The notes beneath the pieces are model-generated. The model was given only the letters and a program-made list of their open reading frames with translations. It made no database searches and was not told where the DNA came from. A DNA stretch of 9,770 nt from Alphaproteobacteria bacterium. Lineage in GTDB: Bacteria; Pseudomonadota; Alphaproteobacteria; ATCC43930; CGMCC-115725. Each line of letters starts with the position of its first letter. Position 1 is the first letter of the stretch. The position numbers were made by a program, and so were the translations under genes. Positions 7,003 to 9,770 of the stretch are shown piece by piece. The DNA lies in NCBI GenBank assembly GCA_028866355.1, contig JAGWIH010000064.1, positions 1 through 9,770 on the forward strand, written 5' to 3'.

Positions 7003-7755
7003 TTGCGGCGTGAGGCAATCAAGCGGCACGCGCCCTTCGTCCTGAGCCTCGTTGTCGGCGCGGCGGCCTGGGAGATCGTCGGCCGCCACACCAGCATCGC
7101 CTTCATGGCCCCGCTGTCGGAGACGCTTGAGCGGCTGTGGCAGCTCACCCTGACGGGCGAGCTGCCGCGGCAGGCTCTATCGTCGGCGACGTTGTTCGTC
7201 ACCGGTCTGGCGCTCGCCGTCGTCGTCGGCATGCCCCTGGGCCTGCTGATGGCGCGACTCAAATGGCTGCGCGAAGCGCTCGACGTCTACATCACGATCC
7301 TCTACGCGACGCCGATGGTCGCGCTGATCCCGTTCATTCTGTCGCTGATGGGCTTTGGCTTCGCGCCAAAGGTCCTGGTGGTATTTCTATTCGCAGTCTT
7401 CCCCATTCTCTACAACACGGTCGAAGGCGCCCGCAGCATCAAGCCCGAGCTTATTGAGGTTGCGCGATCGTACCGATCGCGGGAGTGGGCTCTCTGGCGC
7501 GAGGTCATGGTGCCCTACACGTTGCCGTTCACGATGACCGGCATCCGCCAGGCGATCGGCCGCGCGCTGGTCGGCATGGTGGCGGCGGAATTCTTCCTGT
7601 CGGCGACCGGCCTCGGCCAGCTGATCATGACGGCGACGCAGAATTTCGATACCGGCGCGGTCTTCGCCGCGATGCTGGTGATCGTCGCTGCTGGTGTTGG
7701 CCTCATGCGCTTGGGCCGGACACTGGAAGCCCACTTCGCGCGCTGGCGGACGTAA
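7003..7755 (+). CDS. ABC transporter permease 1, NitT/TauT (SsuC/TauC-like) class
   Basis: This 250-aa inner-membrane permease of the binding-protein-dependent type has about six hydrophobic spans: roughly 10-26, 63-83, 95-117, 122-138, 185-208 and 218-236. The ATPase-contacting EAA loop is at 152-171: IEVARSYRSREW, then VMVPYTLP. It has E152-V-A, but Arg158 stands where Gly is usual. The later GRALVGMVAAEFF (186-198) and GLGQLI (203-208) are hallmarks of this subfamily. The start is TTG 7003, chosen from the ribosome site and from the length, which equals that of family members; the frame is open back to 6793, but that part overlaps the binding-protein gene. It begins 10 bp after that gene and ends 4 bp before permease 2, so the three are cotranscribed. 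It probably forms a heterodimer with permease 2. Confidence 0.9.
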   Translation: MRREAIKRHAPFVLSLVVGAAAWEIVGRHTSIAFMAPLSETLERLWQLTLTGELPRQALSSATLFVTGLALAVVVGMPLGLLMARLKWLREALDVYITILYATPMVALIPFILSLMGFGFAPKVLVVFLFAVFPILYNTVEGARSIKPELIEVARSYRSREWALWREVMVPYTLPFTMTGIRQAIGRALVGMVAAEFFLSATGLGQLIMTATQNFDTGAVFAAMLVIVAAGVGLMRLGRTLEAHFARWRT

Positions 7756-7759
7756 TACC

Positions 7760-8560
7760 ATGACCGTGACCGCGATTGCCGCTACGCCGCGCCGGTTCGG
7801 CACTTCAGGGCCGATGGTGCCGCGGATCGTCGCGGGGGTCGTCATATTGGCGCTTTGGGAATTCATCGTGCGCCGTTTCGCGCCCGATTTTGTCGCCACG
7901 CCGAGCGGTATCGCACGGGCGTTCCCCAGCGTCATCACCAGCGCGCCGTTCCTCGCGGCGATGGCGCAAACGCTGCTTGCGGTGGCCGAAGGCTTGGTGA
8001 TCTCGGTCGTCGCCGGCACCGTCATCGGACTGGCGATAGGCCGCAGCACGTTGAGCGACCGCGTGCTGCGTCATTACGTTAGCGCGTTCTACGCCATGCC
8101 GATGCTGGTGATGCTGCCGCTGTTTTCGCTGTGGTTCGGCTACACCGGCGCCGCGCGGCTCGCCACCATCGTCTTCGCGGCGATTTTCTCGATCATCGTC
8201 AGTGTTGGCGACGGCGCGCGCTCGGTGCCGAAGGATTATCTCGAGGTCGCACATTCCTTCCGGGCCGGCGGGATCGGCGCTCTGTTCGAGATCGTGCTGC
8301 CGGCGTCGCTGCCGTATTTCCTTGCCGGCCTGCGGATCGCCGCCGGCCGCGCGCTGATCGGCGCTGTGGTCGCCGAGTTCTTCACCGCGATCGGCGGCTT
8401 GGGCTATTACATCCTCTACAATTCGCGCACCTATCATGAGAACGAAGCGTTCGTCGCCGTGCTGTTTCTTGCCGGCTTCGGCGTCGGCTGCGACGTGCTG
8501 ATCAACTGGGCGACGCGCCGATTCATGCCGTGGTATCGACGCGACGAGACCGTCGAGTGA
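7760..8560 (+). CDS. ABC transporter permease 2, NitT/TauT (SsuC/TauC-like) class
   Basis: This 266-aa inner-membrane permease has about six hydrophobic spans: roughly 20-38, 67-93, 106-126, 134-149, 185-208 and 230-250. Its EAA loop is LEVAHSFRAGG (161-171) leading to VLP at 179-181. As in permease 1, Arg168 replaces the usual Gly. GRALIGAVVAEFF (196-208) and GGLGYYI (212-218) match the same hallmark positions as in permease 1, so the two are paralogues, although the overall sequence is well diverged. The start ATG 7760 lies 4 bp after the stop of permease 1, with only a weak ribosome site (GGCGGA), suggesting translational coupling. The stop TGA overlaps the GTG start of the hydrolase. With the binding protein and ATPase this completes an importer with two different permease subunits. 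Confidence 0.92.
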   Translation: MTVTAIAATPRRFGTSGPMVPRIVAGVVILALWEFIVRRFAPDFVATPSGIARAFPSVITSAPFLAAMAQTLLAVAEGLVISVVAGTVIGLAIGRSTLSDRVLRHYVSAFYAMPMLVMLPLFSLWFGYTGAARLATIVFAAIFSIIVSVGDGARSVPKDYLEVAHSFRAGGIGALFEIVLPASLPYFLAGLRIAAGRALIGAVVAEFFTAIGGLGYYILYNSRTYHENEAFVAVLFLAGFGVGCDVLINWATRRFMPWYRRDETVE

Positions 8561-9651
8561 GCGCTGACTTCCGTGCCGTCACCGCCGATCCGCGCGTCGC
8601 CTCCGCGATCGCGCATTGGGCGCCGCGCTTCGTCGCCAACGGCATCACGCTCGCCGATTTCGAGGAGGTCACGACGTCGATCCGATCGTGGGACGAATGG
8701 AGCGCCAAGTGGTCGGCGCGTGCCGACATCCATGCCACGCTCGGCTGCGAGGCGTTGAGCAAGCGGCAATTTGTCAGCGCCGCCGAGCATCTGTCGCGGG
8801 CGGCGGTGACCTATCACTTCGCCAAATTCCTGTTCGTCCACGATGTGCCGCAGATGAAGGCGGCGCATATGAAGGCGGTCGAATGCCACAAGCTCGCGCT
8901 GCCGCATCTCGATCCGCCGGGCGAATATGTGCGCATCCCTTATCAGGGCAAGAACCTGGCCGCCGTACTGCGCAAGCCCAACGGCATCACGCGCCCGCCC
9001 GTCGTCGTCATGGTGATGGGCCTCGATTCCGCGAAAGAAGAGATGCTCGCGTATCAGGAAACCTTCTTGGCACGCGGTATGGCGACGCTGACCTTCGACG
9101 GTCCGGGCCAGGGCGAGGCCGAATACGATTTCCCGATCCGCGGCGATTACGAGGTCGCGGTCAAGGCGGTGCTCGATTGGCTCGAAACCCGGCGCGATGT
9201 CGATACGGCGCGCGTCGGCCTGTGGGGTGTCAGCCTCGGCGGCTATTACGCGCCGCGCGCCTGCGCCTTCGAGAAGCGGGTTACGGCCTGCATCGCGCTG
9301 GCCGGGCCCTACAATTGGCTCGGCATCTGGGACAAATTGCCCGAGTTGACGCGCACGGCCTTCCGTGTGCGCTCGCACGCCCACGACGAGGTCGCCGCCA
9401 AGCAGAACGCGGCGACGCTGTCGCTTAAGGATGTCGCGCCCCGGATCGAATGTCCGATATTTATCGTCTCCGGCCGGCTCGACCGCATCGTGCCGCCCGA
9501 AGAGGCCGAACAGCTCGCGCGCGAGGTCAAAGGCCCATGCGAGCTGCTGATCATTCCTGACGGCAATCACGTCGCCAACAACCGTCCGTACCGCTATCGT
9601 CCGCAAACCGCCGATTGGATGGCGGAACGGCTGGGCGTTGCCGCACGCTGA
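8557..9651 (+). CDS. Alpha/beta-hydrolase resembling 2,6-dihydroxypseudooxynicotine hydrolase
   Basis: This 364-aa cytoplasmic serine hydrolase has an N-terminal helical domain (about 1-120) acting as a lid, then an alpha/beta-hydrolase core. The catalytic triad is complete: Ser226 in GVSLGG (224-229), Asp309 in SGRLDRIVPP, and His338 in DGNHVANN. The sequences VMGLDSAKEE (153-162) and TFDGPGQGEA (179-188) are typical of the family. A large N-terminal lid and C-C cleavage of an acylated heteroaromatic ring are the known traits of 2,6-dihydroxypseudooxynicotine hydrolase from nicotine degradation; other relatives are annotated as FrsA-like esterases or peptidase-like hydrolases. The start is GTG 8557, overlapping the permease stop as GTGA, which implies translational coupling; an earlier GTG at 8530 is in frame but deep in the permease gene. 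The coupling suggests it acts on the imported compound. The actual substrate is unknown and nicotine is not implied. Confidence 0.87.
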   Translation: MSADFRAVTADPRVASAIAHWAPRFVANGITLADFEEVTTSIRSWDEWSAKWSARADIHATLGCEALSKRQFVSAAEHLSRAAVTYHFAKFLFVHDVPQMKAAHMKAVECHKLALPHLDPPGEYVRIPYQGKNLAAVLRKPNGITRPPVVVMVMGLDSAKEEMLAYQETFLARGMATLTFDGPGQGEAEYDFPIRGDYEVAVKAVLDWLETRRDVDTARVGLWGVSLGGYYAPRACAFEKRVTACIALAGPYNWLGIWDKLPELTRTAFRVRSHAHDEVAAKQNAATLSLKDVAPRIECPIFIVSGRLDRIVPPEEAEQLAREVKGPCELLIIPDGNHVANNRPYRYRPQTADWMAERLGVAAR

Positions 9652-9668
9652 TATTCTCGAGGAAAGCC

Positions 9669-9770
9669 ATGGCCAAGAAAGACCGCGAGCCGATCATCGT
9701 CAAACCCGAGGATATTGACCCTCGGTATGACTGGAAGCGGCCGATCATGGCCTTGGGGCCGAACGCGGTC
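9669..9770 (+). CDS. Unrecognised protein, N-terminal fragment (runs off the right edge)
   Basis: An open frame begins at ATG 9669, 17 bp after the hydrolase stop, behind GAGGAAAG (9659-9666), and is still open at the window edge. The 34 visible residues start MAKKDREPIIVKPEDIDPRY and continue with a tryptophan and GPN. They are charged and hydrophilic, with no signal peptide or membrane span, so a cytoplasmic protein is likely. I cannot assign a family from this piece. Position and strand make it the next member of the transporter/hydrolase operon, perhaps another enzyme of the same pathway. Confidence 0.7.
   Translation, partial: MAKKDREPIIVKPEDIDPRYDWKRPIMALGPNAV

Noticed and set aside
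8530..8556. GTG at 8530 as the hydrolase start.
   Set aside because: It would overlap the permease gene by 31 bp and has no ribosome site, whereas GTG 8557 gives the classic GTGA overlap.
8434..9606. A 390-codon minus-strand frame opposite the hydrolase gene.
   Set aside because: It is the complement of codons of an intact triad-bearing hydrolase. Its Arg/Asp/His-rich product shows no recognisable motif.

Overview
This is a GC-rich window with dense, mostly co-directional gene clusters, short intergenic gaps and strong Shine-Dalgarno sequences. The gene types (several NitT/TauT-like ABC transporter parts, an MetE-core protein, a nitronate monooxygenase-like flavoprotein) and the high GC suggest an alphaproteobacterium, probably Rhizobiales or Rhodospirillales. 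That placement is an inference from gene content and base composition. No RNA gene, IS element, CRISPR array or phage gene was seen.

Layout, left to right. (1) Minus strand, 1-1889: a two-gene ABC transporter unit of the NitT/TauT class. A 578-aa permease made of two fused permease domains is read first, followed 15 bp later by an ATP-binding protein cut off by the window edge. (2) Plus strand, 2003-3363: a nitronate monooxygenase-like FMN enzyme, then 11 bp later an integral membrane diacylglycerol kinase (dgkA). (3) Minus strand, 3365-4513: a stand-alone MetE-core (zinc methyl/alkyltransferase-like) protein, ending only 1 bp from dgkA in convergent orientation. (4) Plus strand, 4607-4960: a small secreted protein of unknown function, followed by a strong intrinsic terminator. 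(5) Plus strand, 5129 to the right edge: a compact operon holding an ABC ATPase, a periplasmic substrate-binding protein, two separate permeases, and an alpha/beta-hydrolase that resembles 2,6-dihydroxypseudooxynicotine hydrolase. A further reading frame enters at 9669 and runs off the window.

How they may work together. The right-hand operon encodes a complete importer (binding protein, two permeases, ATPase). Its last permease shares a GTGA stop/start overlap with the hydrolase. The simplest reading is an uptake-and-cleavage cassette: an organic substrate is captured in the periplasm, imported, and cut in the cytoplasm by a serine C-C or amide/ester hydrolase. The substrate cannot be read from the sequence. 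The left-hand transporter has a different architecture, so the window carries parts of two distinct NitT/TauT-class importers separated by unrelated metabolic genes.
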